From CANRIN01 sp964493515 (GTDB taxonomy: Bacteria > Bacillota > Clostridia > Oscillospirales > JAAYOS01): 12,557 bases of DNA. A program made the translations under genes and the position numbers. Shown here piece by piece: positions 1 to 6,047 of this stretch. The stretch is taken from contig CAZBNJ010000046.1 of assembly GCA_964493515.1 (NCBI GenBank), positions 1 to 12,557 on the forward strand. The letters run 5' to 3'. Every line of letters begins with the position of its first letter. The stretch's first letter is position 1. The notes beneath the pieces are model-generated. The model worked only from the letters and a program-made list of their open reading frames with translations. It searched no databases and was not told the DNA's origin.

Positions 1-38
1 CCGGGAGAATATGAAGCACATTCCGGCTGTATGATGAT

Positions 39-1136
39 TTGGCCGGTGAGACCCGCATCGCCAACGGCAAGCATATGCCCGCGCTCGCGACTCTGCCGAA
101 CACCGTCGAGATGGTGGCGTTCTGCGACATCATTCCCGAGCGCGCCGAGGCCGCGAAGGCAAAGTACGGCACGCCGGACGCGAAGGTCTATATCGACTTT
201 CACGAGCTGCTCGCCGACCCGAACATCGATGACGTACACGTCTGCACGCCGAACGTGTCGCACTGCGAAATAACTGTTGCCGCGCTCGAGGCAGGCAAGC
301 ACGTTCTGTGCGAGAAGCCGATGGCGGCGACCACTATCGACGCGCAGCGCATGATTGATGCATGGAAGAAGAGCGGTAAACTGTTCTCCATTGGCTATCA
401 GAACCGTTATCGTCAGGACAGCCTGACCCTCAAGAAACTCTGTGAGGAGGGAACTCTCGGCGACATCTACTATGCGAAGGCACACGCTATTCGTCGCCGC
501 GGCGTTCCGACCTGGGGCGTGTTCCCGGACAAGTCGAAGCAGGGTGGCGGTCCGCTTATCGATATCGGTACGCACGCGCTCGACTTGACGCTGTGGATGA
601 TGGACAACTACAAGCCGAAGAGCGTCATGGGCGCGAGCTTTGAGAAACTCGGAAAGCTGCTCGAACCGGGCAATCAGGGTAACATGATGGGCACCTGGGA
701 TAACAAGACCTACGAGGTCGAGGACAGCGCGTTCGGTTTTGTCACGATGGAAAACGGCGCGGTCATAGTCATCGAGAGCGCGTGGGCGCTGAACACTCTC
801 GACGTCGGCGAGGCCGAGACCTTCCTCAGCGGCACCAAGGCGGGCGCGGATATGCGTTCGGACAATCCGGCAATGCGCGGAGGACTTCGTATCAACACCG
901 TCGTTGCGGACAAGACCGCGACGCTCGTTCCGGATGTCGGCACTCCGGCAGGTGTGGACTTCTTCCCCGGCGCGACACTGAAGCCGCAGGACATGGAGGC
1001 AAAGCTGTGGACCGAGGCTATCGCCGCGAACGACCAGTCCAAGCTGATCGTTCAGCCCGAGCAGGCCTTCACCGTGACCAAGATACTCGACGCTATTTAC
1101 AAGAGCGCTGCCACTGGTCAGCTGGTCACGTTCTGA
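39..1136 (+). CDS. Gfo/Idh/MocA family oxidoreductase, 5' end disrupted
   Basis: NAD(P)-dependent sugar or inositol dehydrogenase family; substrate unknown, cytoplasmic. Counting from a TTG at 39, visible motifs are IANGKHMPAL (residues 7-16), VEMVAFCD at the end of the second Rossmann strand (23-30), the family hallmark CEKP (E92-K93-P94), and GGGPLIDIGTH, which holds the D175-x3-H179 catalytic pair. The body is full length (365 codons) and paralogous to the dehydrogenase at 9342-10400. The start is abnormal. A GGGAG-like site and ATG at 11 open a frame reading MKHIPAV and then two TGA stops, while the frame that carries the protein has a TGA at 12-14 and no ATG before residue 13. The expected first Rossmann strand (V-G-x-I-G-x-G) can be recovered only by assuming several one- or two-base gaps. 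TTG 39 is therefore only a nominal start; the real gene probably begins at 11. It is either a 5'-damaged gene or sequence error at a contig edge. Confidence 0.85.
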   Translation: MAGETRIANGKHMPALATLPNTVEMVAFCDIIPERAEAAKAKYGTPDAKVYIDFHELLADPNIDDVHVCTPNVSHCEITVAALEAGKHVLCEKPMAATTIDAQRMIDAWKKSGKLFSIGYQNRYRQDSLTLKKLCEEGTLGDIYYAKAHAIRRRGVPTWGVFPDKSKQGGGPLIDIGTHALDLTLWMMDNYKPKSVMGASFEKLGKLLEPGNQGNMMGTWDNKTYEVEDSAFGFVTMENGAVIVIESAWALNTLDVGEAETFLSGTKAGADMRSDNPAMRGGLRINTVVADKTATLVPDVGTPAGVDFFPGATLKPQDMEAKLWTEAIAANDQSKLIVQPEQAFTVTKILDAIYKSAATGQLVTF

Positions 1137-1165
1137 TTACTCAGATTTTCGGAAAACAACGATAT

Positions 1166-1199
1166 GAAAAGACCGATGTCGACAGACGTCGGTCTTTTC
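1166..1199 (+). terminator. Intrinsic terminator, probably bidirectional
   Basis: A 15-bp stem starts GAAAAGACCGATGTC at 1166-1180 and ends GACGTCGGTCTTTTC at 1185-1199, with a GACA loop and one G-U pair. The A-run on one side and T-run on the other would give a U-tract in either direction. It lies 29 bases after the stop of the dehydrogenase and about 60 bases after the stop of the convergent fic gene, so it probably serves both. Confidence 0.85.
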
Positions 1200-1257
1200 G
1201 TATATATCAAATATGCTGTCCTTTTTGATTTCTGATGCGGTGATCCTCACTTTGTTT

Positions 1258-2256
1258 TTACATCTTCCTGCCATTCCCCAAAACGTACGCCCAATGCCCT
1301 TTGATATGCACCTTCACAAGCTTCCCTTCCTCAACAAGCGCTGCCAAAATGCGGTTGGCGGTGGCAGGGGACACGCCGCAAAGGGTGCGAACATCTGCGT
1401 TAGTGATACGGTCATGAGTTTCCAAATGGTTTTTGATTAGATTCCAACGTGTAGCAGCTTTATCGGCCATTCCATCACTCATTCCATCACTCAGAGAAAT
1501 CGCTTCGATGAGAGATGCTTTTATCAAATCGAGCATGAACTCAACAAACACCGTGGATTCTCCGGCGGAATTTGAAACATTGAAAGCGTTATAATACTCG
1601 TCCTGGTGGGCGTAGATCATAGACTCGACCGGCAGCCACGCAAAAATCGGGTTCCACTTCGAGAGCAACAGCGTGTGCCACAGACGCCCAACACGTCCAT
1701 TTCCATCTGCAAATGGATGAACAAGCTCAAATTCATAGTGAAATACGCAGCTGCGAATCAGCATGGGGACATCGCTGTCCCGTGTCCAGTCCACCAGCTT
1801 TTGAATCAGCTCCGGTACATACTGCGGAAGCGTTCCAAAGTGCAGGATACGCCCATTTTGATCCACGACACCGACAGGCTTGCTCCGAAATGCTCCGGAC
1901 TCATCGACCAGGCCTCGAGTCATTACGCCGTGGGCGGTCAGCAGATCATCGACAGAATAAGGATCCAGCTCATCTAACCGCTCATAAATTTCGTAGGCGT
2001 TCTTCACTTCGGCGATATCCTTCGGCGGCGCCAGAACCTGTTTGCCGTTCAGCACGGCAGTCACCTGCTCCAAGGTCAATGTGTTTTGCTCGATGGCAAG
2101 TGAGCTGTGGATAGTACGGATACGATTGCTACGCCTTAGAGTAGGATTCGCAGTGAGTCGATCAGACGCAGTGAAACGCCCTAAAAGCTCGGCTATTTCA
2201 GCCACATCGGAAACCATTCTGTTAGTTATCTCAAAGGGAGGTTCTTTGCTCCTCAT
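1258..2256 (-). CDS. Fic family protein (AMP-transferase) with C-terminal winged helix
   Basis: Fic proteins transfer AMP (or another nucleotide part) from ATP to hydroxyls of target proteins. Numbered from a possible upstream TTG at 2274, the catalytic loop HPFADGNGRVGR spans 186-197, with catalytic H186 and metal-binding D190. An inhibitory-helix motif of the S/T-x3-E type lies at S58-E62 (SLAIE followed by Q, where G or N is usual), placing it among Fic proteins with an N-terminal autoinhibitory segment. Residues ~274-335 look like a winged helix (VRTLCGVSPATANRILAALVEEGKLV). Length 332-338 aa is usual for this type. I prefer ATG 2256: the promoter at 2286-2314 predicts transcription from about 2279, too close to TTG 2274 for a ribosome site, while GGTGAG lies just before 2256. 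No separate antitoxin gene is seen. The gene has clearly lower G+C than its neighbours, suggesting transfer. Confidence 0.92.
   Translation of the reverse strand: MRSKEPPFEITNRMVSDVAEIAELLGRFTASDRLTANPTLRRSNRIRTIHSSLAIEQNTLTLEQVTAVLNGKQVLAPPKDIAEVKNAYEIYERLDELDPYSVDDLLTAHGVMTRGLVDESGAFRSKPVGVVDQNGRILHFGTLPQYVPELIQKLVDWTRDSDVPMLIRSCVFHYEFELVHPFADGNGRVGRLWHTLLLSKWNPIFAWLPVESMIYAHQDEYYNAFNVSNSAGESTVFVEFMLDLIKASLIEAISLSDGMSDGMADKAATRWNLIKNHLETHDRITNADVRTLCGVSPATANRILAALVEEGKLVKVHIKGHWAYVLGNGRKM
1469..1492. repeat. 12-bp tandem direct repeat inside fic
   Basis: ATTCCATCACTC occurs twice head to tail (1469-1480 and 1481-1492). On the coding (minus) strand it encodes SDGM-SDGM in the linker between the Fic domain and the winged helix. 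Being a multiple of three, it keeps the frame; likely a slippage duplication. Confidence 0.8.
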
Positions 2257-2285
2257 TTTCTCACCCACTTTCAATCTGTTTTATC

Positions 2286-2314
2286 ATTATACCACACATC
2301 CATCATTAAATCAA
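2286..2314 (-). promoter_or_regulatory. Promoter of the fic gene, extended -10
   Basis: On the minus strand the -10 is TATAAT (2286-2291) preceded by TGG, giving the extended TGnTATAAT form. A 17-base spacer separates it from TTGATT (2309-2314, four of six consensus positions). The predicted start near 2279 leaves about 22 bases before ATG 2256. Confidence 0.75.
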
Positions 2315-2320
2315 CAATGA

Positions 2321-2375
2321 GAGATGGTGCCGCAAGCATCTTACTCCACGCCACCTCTTGCGGCAAAGGCATCTC
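2321..2375. repeat. Imperfect inverted repeat at the deacetylase/fic junction
   Basis: GAGATG-GT-GCCGCAAG (2321-2336) is matched in inverted orientation by CTTGCGGC-AAAGG-CATCTC (2357-2375), with about 20 bases between arms. No T-run follows in either direction, so it is not an obvious terminator. It covers the last codons of the truncated deacetylase and ends next to the fic -35 box, so it may mark a recombination point. Confidence 0.6.
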
Positions 2376-2964
2376 CAATCGTTGCCAACGTTTCCACGTC
2401 CCACTGTATCGTGTACATACCCATCGAGCGCAGGGTGGACACGACCTTGTCGTCATACTCGCCGTAGGGCGGGCGGAAGAGCGTCGGCGTCGTGCCGCTC
2501 GATGCCGCTATCTTTTCGTTCGCGGCGGTCACGTCGGCGACGATCTGCTCGGCACTGAGCTGCGGCATATGCTTGTGCTTATCCGAGTGGTTCATTATCT
2601 CGTGACCCGCGTCCGCGAGCGCCTTGACCGACTCGGGATACTTGGTCGCCCAGTCGCCGACGACAAAGAAGGTCGCCTTCACGTCGTATTTTGCAAGGAT
2701 GTCGATGAGCTGCTGCGTGTCCTCGTTGCCCCACGCGGCGTCGAAGGTCAGCGACGCGACCTTGTCCTCGCGCTGCACGCAGTAGATCGGCAGCTCACGC
2801 TTCTGCGCCGCCGCGCCCACAATGTTTTCGTTGCCGAACAACGCGAATATTCCGACCACGCAGAGCACCAGCACCGCGAGCACCGCCCAGCCCTGTCGGA
2901 TAAGCAGCACCTTGGCGCGTCCGTCGCCGAGTTTCTTTCGCACGAATTCAAAAATTTTATTCAT
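2341..2964 (-). CDS. Membrane-anchored polysaccharide deacetylase (PdaB-like), C-terminally truncated
   Basis: NodB-type carbohydrate esterase 4 fold; family members deacetylate N-acetylated glycans such as peptidoglycan outside the membrane. From ATG 2964 (GGGAGGTG at 2972-2979, 7 bases upstream) the protein has 207 aa: a basic N-terminus, one membrane segment at ~25-43, then the catalytic domain. Motif 1 is TFDAAWGNEDT with D75, the AAWG variant familiar from clostridial sporulation deacetylases. Motif 2 is H126-SDK-H130 (metal ligands) and motif 3 is RPPYG at 164-168. At motif 4 the frame reads QWDVETLA and ends within 13 residues, where D-W and then the final catalytic His motif, some 50-60 residues, are expected. 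The loss lies exactly where the low-G+C fic segment begins. Probably a non-functional remnant; a short active form cannot be excluded. Confidence 0.85.
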   Translation of the reverse strand: MNKIFEFVRKKLGDGRAKVLLIRQGWAVLAVLVLCVVGIFALFGNENIVGAAAQKRELPIYCVQREDKVASLTFDAAWGNEDTQQLIDILAKYDVKATFFVVGDWATKYPESVKALADAGHEIMNHSDKHKHMPQLSAEQIVADVTAANEKIAASSGTTPTLFRPPYGEYDDKVVSTLRSMGMYTIQWDVETLATIGDAFAARGGVE

Positions 2965-3019
2965 GATACAGCACCTCCCAAAGCGACTATATGCGCCGTG
3001 GGACAAAATCTTGCAGACG

Positions 3020-3035
3020 TGTCCGATTTAGGACA
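3020..3035. promoter_or_regulatory. Candidate TetR operator palindrome
   Basis: TGTCCGATTTAGGACA is a perfect 5-bp inverted repeat around a 6-base centre, in the 127-base divergent interval between the deacetylase and tetR. A further GGACA half-site lies at 3001-3005 and TGTC at 3050-3053, next to the tetR -35. TetR regulators commonly bind palindromes between themselves and a divergent gene; the assignment here is inference. Confidence 0.45.
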
Positions 3036-3048
3036 GGCAGCCGGCCGC

Positions 3049-3077
3049 TTGTCTTTTCGGCGCCGATACGATATAAT
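3049..3077 (+). promoter_or_regulatory. Putative promoter of tetR-tag-msrC
   Basis: TTGTCT (3049-3054), a 17-base spacer and a consensus TATAAT (3072-3077; spacer counted to 3071). The predicted start near 3084 leaves a very short leader that barely includes the AGGGGG site at 3081-3086, so the transcript start may lie slightly upstream or initiation may be near-leaderless. Confidence 0.5.
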
Positions 3078-3093
3078 GCAAGGGGGTGCCATG

Positions 3094-3669
3094 ATGAACA
3101 AAAAGGACAACAGCCGTTCGCGCGCTACCGACGAGCGAATAGTCCGCGCGCTGTATCAGGTGCTGGATAAAAAGAAGTCGATAGCCAAGGTGACCGTGCA
3201 CGAGATATGCGAGCTTGCGGAGATAAATCGCTCCACCTTCTATGCTCACTATGTAGATGTGTACGACCTGCTTGAAAAAGTGGAAAAGACGATGGAGAAG
3301 CGCATGACCGAGACGCTTCTCGATCAGATACGCGTTGGCTCGGATATGAGCAAATGCCTTATGAGCATGTTTGAGTTTATCCGCGAGTATCGACAGTTTT
3401 TCGAGATATATCTGAACGAGGCGAGCCATCCGGTCATAGGCTTTGCGCGCGAGCTGTACAGGCCGCGGCTGGAATCAATCGACCCGAAAGAGTTTGGCTA
3501 TACCTTTGAAAACGAGTTTGAATACCACGAGGCTTTCGGAGTTGCGGGACTGACCGCCCTTGTACGTCGCTGGATAGCGGATGACTGTAAGCTGACGCCG
3601 GAGCAGCTTGTCGAGATAATGGATCACCACTATTCGCCAAAGCGCGAACTGTATGTGTGGGGCAAGTGA
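3094..3669 (+). CDS. TetR/AcrR family transcriptional regulator
   Basis: DNA-binding repressor of the TetR family. From ATG 3094 (191 aa; an ATG at 3091 is equally possible, with AGGGGGTG at 3081-3088 serving either) the N-terminal helix-turn-helix is clear: TVHEICELAEINRSTFYAHY, followed by DVYDLLEKVE, the classic layout of the first ~65 residues. The remaining ~125 residues form the family's variable helical ligand/dimer domain (MSMFEFIREYRQFFEIYLNE and onward); the ligand cannot be told. Length is typical. It is divergent from the truncated deacetylase and is followed after 27 bases by tag, so it may regulate itself and the downstream repair genes through the palindrome at 3020-3035. An open frame extends far upstream of 3091, but that part is antisense to the deacetylase and is not coding. 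Confidence 0.92.
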   Translation: MNKKDNSRSRATDERIVRALYQVLDKKKSIAKVTVHEICELAEINRSTFYAHYVDVYDLLEKVEKTMEKRMTETLLDQIRVGSDMSKCLMSMFEFIREYRQFFEIYLNEASHPVIGFARELYRPRLESIDPKEFGYTFENEFEYHEAFGVAGLTALVRRWIADDCKLTPEQLVEIMDHHYSPKRELYVWGK

Positions 3670-3696
3670 CCGACGAAACGCTTGGGAGGTGCGGCG

Positions 3697-4251
3697 ATGA
3701 ACCGATGCAAATGGGTCAATATGAAAAATCCGCTCTATGTAGCCTATCACGACAGCGAGTGGGGCGTGCCCAGCCGGGACGACCGCTATCTGTTCGAGAT
3801 GCTGATACTCGAAGGATTTCAGGCGGGGCTGTCGTGGGAGTGCGTGCTGAACAAGCGTGAGGACTTCCGCGCAGCGTTTGACGGCTTCGATCCAAAGACG
3901 GTGAGCGAATATGGCGCGGACAAGCTCGCGGCGCTTGCCGAAAACCCGAAGATAATCAGAAACCGCCGCAAGATAGCAGCGGCGGTGGATAACGCGAAAG
4001 CCTTTCTCGCGATACAGTCCGAATTCGGCAGCTTTGCGAGCTATATCTGGAGTTTTACCGACGGAGAAGTGATACATAACACCGACGACGTGTTCCGCGC
4101 GACCTCGCCGCTAAGCGACGCGGTCTCCGCCGACCTAAAGCGCCGCGGGATGAAATTTGTCGGCTCAACGATAATCTACTCATACCTGCAGGCGTGCGGC
4201 GTGATAGACGACCACGAGTCCTGCTGCGACCTGCATTTCAGCAAACGATAG
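3697..4251 (+). CDS. tag: DNA-3-methyladenine glycosylase I
   Basis: Base-excision repair enzyme that removes 3-methyladenine from alkylated DNA. The 184-aa protein starts at ATG 3697, chosen because GGGAGGT sits at 3684-3690. It shows the family signature RCKW, YHDSEWGVP, DDRYLFEMLILEGFQAGLSW. The glutamate of LEGFQ (E39) matches the residue that contacts the damaged base in E. coli Tag. The structural zinc site is complete: C4, H18, H173 and C177 (DHESCCDLH), the same C-H-H-C set as the E. coli enzyme. Length is normal. It lies 27 bases after tetR and 10 bases before msrC, on one likely transcript with both. Confidence 0.96.
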   Translation: MNRCKWVNMKNPLYVAYHDSEWGVPSRDDRYLFEMLILEGFQAGLSWECVLNKREDFRAAFDGFDPKTVSEYGADKLAALAENPKIIRNRRKIAAAVDNAKAFLAIQSEFGSFASYIWSFTDGEVIHNTDDVFRATSPLSDAVSADLKRRGMKFVGSTIIYSYLQACGVIDDHESCCDLHFSKR

Positions 4252-4261
4252 GAGAGGAAAA

Positions 4262-4708
4262 ATGGAACTGTACAAAGAGCTTGCGGCGCAGTGCAAAGCG
4301 CTGCTCGACGGCGAGGACGACATGATATGCGCGATGGCGAACGTGTCCGCGCTGATATTCGAGAAGGTGCCCGACCTGAACTGGGCTGGATTTTACCGCG
4401 AGAAGGACGGCGGGCTGGTGCTCGGACCGTTCCAGGGCAAGGTCGCCTGCACGCGCATAGCAAGCGGCAGGGGAGTGTGCGGCACCGCGATGGCGACCGA
4501 CGCGCCGCAGCTTGTGCCGAATGTCCACGAGTTTGCGGGACACATCGCCTGCGACAGCGCGTCGAACGCGGAGATAGTAGTACCGCTGCACGGCGCGGAC
4601 GGACGCTTTCTCGGCGTGCTAGACATCGACAGTCCGACGCTTGGTCGGTTCGACGAGCACGACCTCGAGGGGTTTCTCGCGATAGGCGAGCTGTTCCGCC
4701 GGTTTTAG
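4262..4708 (+). CDS. msrC: Free methionine-(R)-sulfoxide reductase (GAF domain)
   Basis: Single-GAF-domain enzyme of the fRMsr family (E. coli MsrC/YebR), which reduces free L-methionine-(R)-sulfoxide using catalytic cysteines. The 148-aa protein carries GPFQGKVACTRI, GVCGTA and GHIACDSASNAEIVVPL. The three family cysteines are present at C63, C73 and C97, with the same 10- and 24-residue spacings as in the E. coli enzyme (recalled as C84, C94, C118). LGVLDIDSP closes the domain. The start is fixed by AGGAGAGG at 4250-4258, which overlaps the tag stop codon. It is the last gene of the tetR-tag-msrC run, linking alkylation and oxidation repair. Its stop overlaps the stop of the convergent MFS gene by 4 bases. 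Confidence 0.95.
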   Translation: MELYKELAAQCKALLDGEDDMICAMANVSALIFEKVPDLNWAGFYREKDGGLVLGPFQGKVACTRIASGRGVCGTAMATDAPQLVPNVHEFAGHIACDSASNAEIVVPLHGADGRFLGVLDIDSPTLGRFDEHDLEGFLAIGELFRRF

Positions 4709-5889
4709 CCGCGGGTCGCCGAGCGGCGCTTTTTCGCGACGAATGTGCTTATGAGCAGCAGCGCCGGGAACACGACCGCCGCGAGTATGCCCATCCGCAG
4801 ATCGCCGCCGAATCGGTCGCTGATGAGACCCGCGAGCGTTGGCCCTCCCGAGCAGCCGACATCGCCCGCCAGCGCGAGCAGCGCAAACATCATCGTTCCG
4901 CCACCCTTTATCGACGCGCTCGCTTTTGAGAAGGTGCCCGGCCAGAGTATGCCTACCGAGAAACCGCACACGGCGCAGCCGATAAGCCCCACCAGCGGCG
5001 AGGGTATGAGCGCGATGCACAGATAGCAGCCGATGCACAGCAGACAGCTGAACTTGATGAAGCGGTCGAGGTCTATCCGCTCGCCGTATTTTCCGTATAT
5101 GATGCGCGACGTGCCCATCAGCGCGGCAAACGCCATCGGCCCGGCGAGGTCGCCGATAGTCTTGCTGACGCCTAGCCCCTGCTCGGCAAGGGTGGACGCC
5201 CACTGACTTATCGTCTGTTCGCTCGCGCCGGCGCACATCATCATGACCATCAGCATCCAAAACAGCTTGTTTGCAAACAGCTCGCGAGGCTTCAGACCGG
5301 TCTCGCCCTCTGCGTGCAGCGAGTATATCGGCGCGCGGGCGAACACCACCATGTTCACAAACGGGACAGCCGCCCATATCAGCGCGAGTATCTTCCAGTT
5401 TTCAATGCCGAACAGCGCGAAGAACGCGGTGGACACGAGCACCACGCCGACGTGTCCCCAGCAGTAGAATGAGTGCAGCAGGCTCATGGCCTTCTCCTTG
5501 TTGTCGGTCGGGCAAGCCTCGATTATTGGGCTTACGACCACCTCTAAAAGCCCGCCGCCCACGGCGTAGAACGCGACCGCGATGAGTATTCCCGCGTAGC
5601 CGATGAACTCGGGAAGTATGGTCAGCAGCATGAGTCCCACCACCGCGCAGGAGTGCGCCATCACCACCGCCGCGCGATAGCCTATGCGGTCGATGAACAC
5701 CGCCGACAGCGCGTCGACGGCAAGCTGTATCGCGAAATTTATCGTTATCAGAAAGGTTATCTGACCAAGTGGGATATTGTAGCTGAGCTGAAAGGTGACA
5801 AGCAGCAGCGGTATGAAGTTGTTGACGATCGCCTGAACTATGTAGCCGACAAAGCAGGCGTGCATTGTGGTCTTGTAGCTCGGTCGCAT
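4705..5889 (-). CDS. MFS transporter, FucP-like sugar permease type
   Basis: Inner-membrane secondary transporter of 394 aa, with about 12 hydrophobic segments from GYIVQAIVNNFIPLLLV near the N-terminus to ILAAVVFPALLLISTFV before a short basic tail. The loop after segment 2 has a motif A-like DRIGYR (67-72), and the matching position in the second half is ISDRFGG. The overall pattern (short N-terminus, glycine-rich AFYAVGGGLLEVVV, late WPGTFSKAS) resembles Clostridial members of the fucose-permease group, so a sugar substrate is the best guess, not shown. ATG 5889 is preceded by AGGAGGC at 5895-5901. It is divergent from the GH5 gene, suggesting joint control of uptake and hydrolysis. It ends tail-to-tail with msrC with a 4-base overlap. 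Confidence 0.9.
   Translation of the reverse strand: MRPSYKTTMHACFVGYIVQAIVNNFIPLLLVTFQLSYNIPLGQITFLITINFAIQLAVDALSAVFIDRIGYRAAVVMAHSCAVVGLMLLTILPEFIGYAGILIAVAFYAVGGGLLEVVVSPIIEACPTDNKEKAMSLLHSFYCWGHVGVVLVSTAFFALFGIENWKILALIWAAVPFVNMVVFARAPIYSLHAEGETGLKPRELFANKLFWMLMVMMMCAGASEQTISQWASTLAEQGLGVSKTIGDLAGPMAFAALMGTSRIIYGKYGERIDLDRFIKFSCLLCIGCYLCIALIPSPLVGLIGCAVCGFSVGILWPGTFSKASASIKGGGTMMFALLALAGDVGCSGGPTLAGLISDRFGGDLRMGILAAVVFPALLLISTFVAKKRRSATRG
4708..4734 (+). terminator. Possible terminator for msrC, inside the MFS 3' coding end
   Basis: Just after the msrC stop, GCCGC (4708-4712) can pair with GCGGC (4723-4727), or CGCC/GGCG can form a tighter hairpin at 4717-4728; CTTTTT follows at 4729-4734. 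The stem is short and the sequence also encodes the basic C-terminus of the MFS protein, so confidence is low. Confidence 0.35.
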
Positions 5890-5920
5890 GATCTGCCTCC
5901 TATGATGACTGACTTATGCC

Positions 5921-5949
5921 ATTATATCACGTCGGAGGCGATTTTGCCA
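5921..5949 (-). promoter_or_regulatory. Promoter of the MFS gene, extended -10
   Basis: On the minus strand the -10 is TATAAT (5921-5926) preceded by TGA (extended form). The best -35 at 17-base spacing is the weak TGGCAA (5944-5949). Predicted leader is about 25 bases. Confidence 0.6.
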
Positions 5950-5976
5950 CAGCGTTTCGCGCGGGTCAAATGGCGC

Positions 5977-6005
5977 TTGAATAGATCTGCGGCGTGTGCT
6001 ATGAT
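5977..6005 (+). promoter_or_regulatory. Promoter of the GH5 gene
   Basis: TTGAAT (5977-5982), a 17-base spacer, and TATGAT (6000-6005) preceded by TGC, so an extended -10. It is divergent from the MFS promoter, whose -35 lies about 28 bases away, so one regulator could act on both. Predicted start near 6012. Confidence 0.7.
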
Positions 6006-6047
6006 ACAGTTGGAACAGGAAAAATTTGCTTTTGGGAGGAGAAAACT

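Noticed and set aside
2341..2420. Possible simple frameshift hiding a full deacetylase C-terminus
   Set aside because: One other frame gives a D-W soon after the break, but the residues beyond do not resemble the expected final His motif and run straight into the fic promoter. Truncation fits better.
2317..3090. Long open reading frame fused in frame ahead of tetR
   Set aside because: It is antisense to the deacetylase, Arg/His-rich as shadow frames in G+C-rich DNA are, and a ribosome site plus promoter lie just before the normal TetR start.
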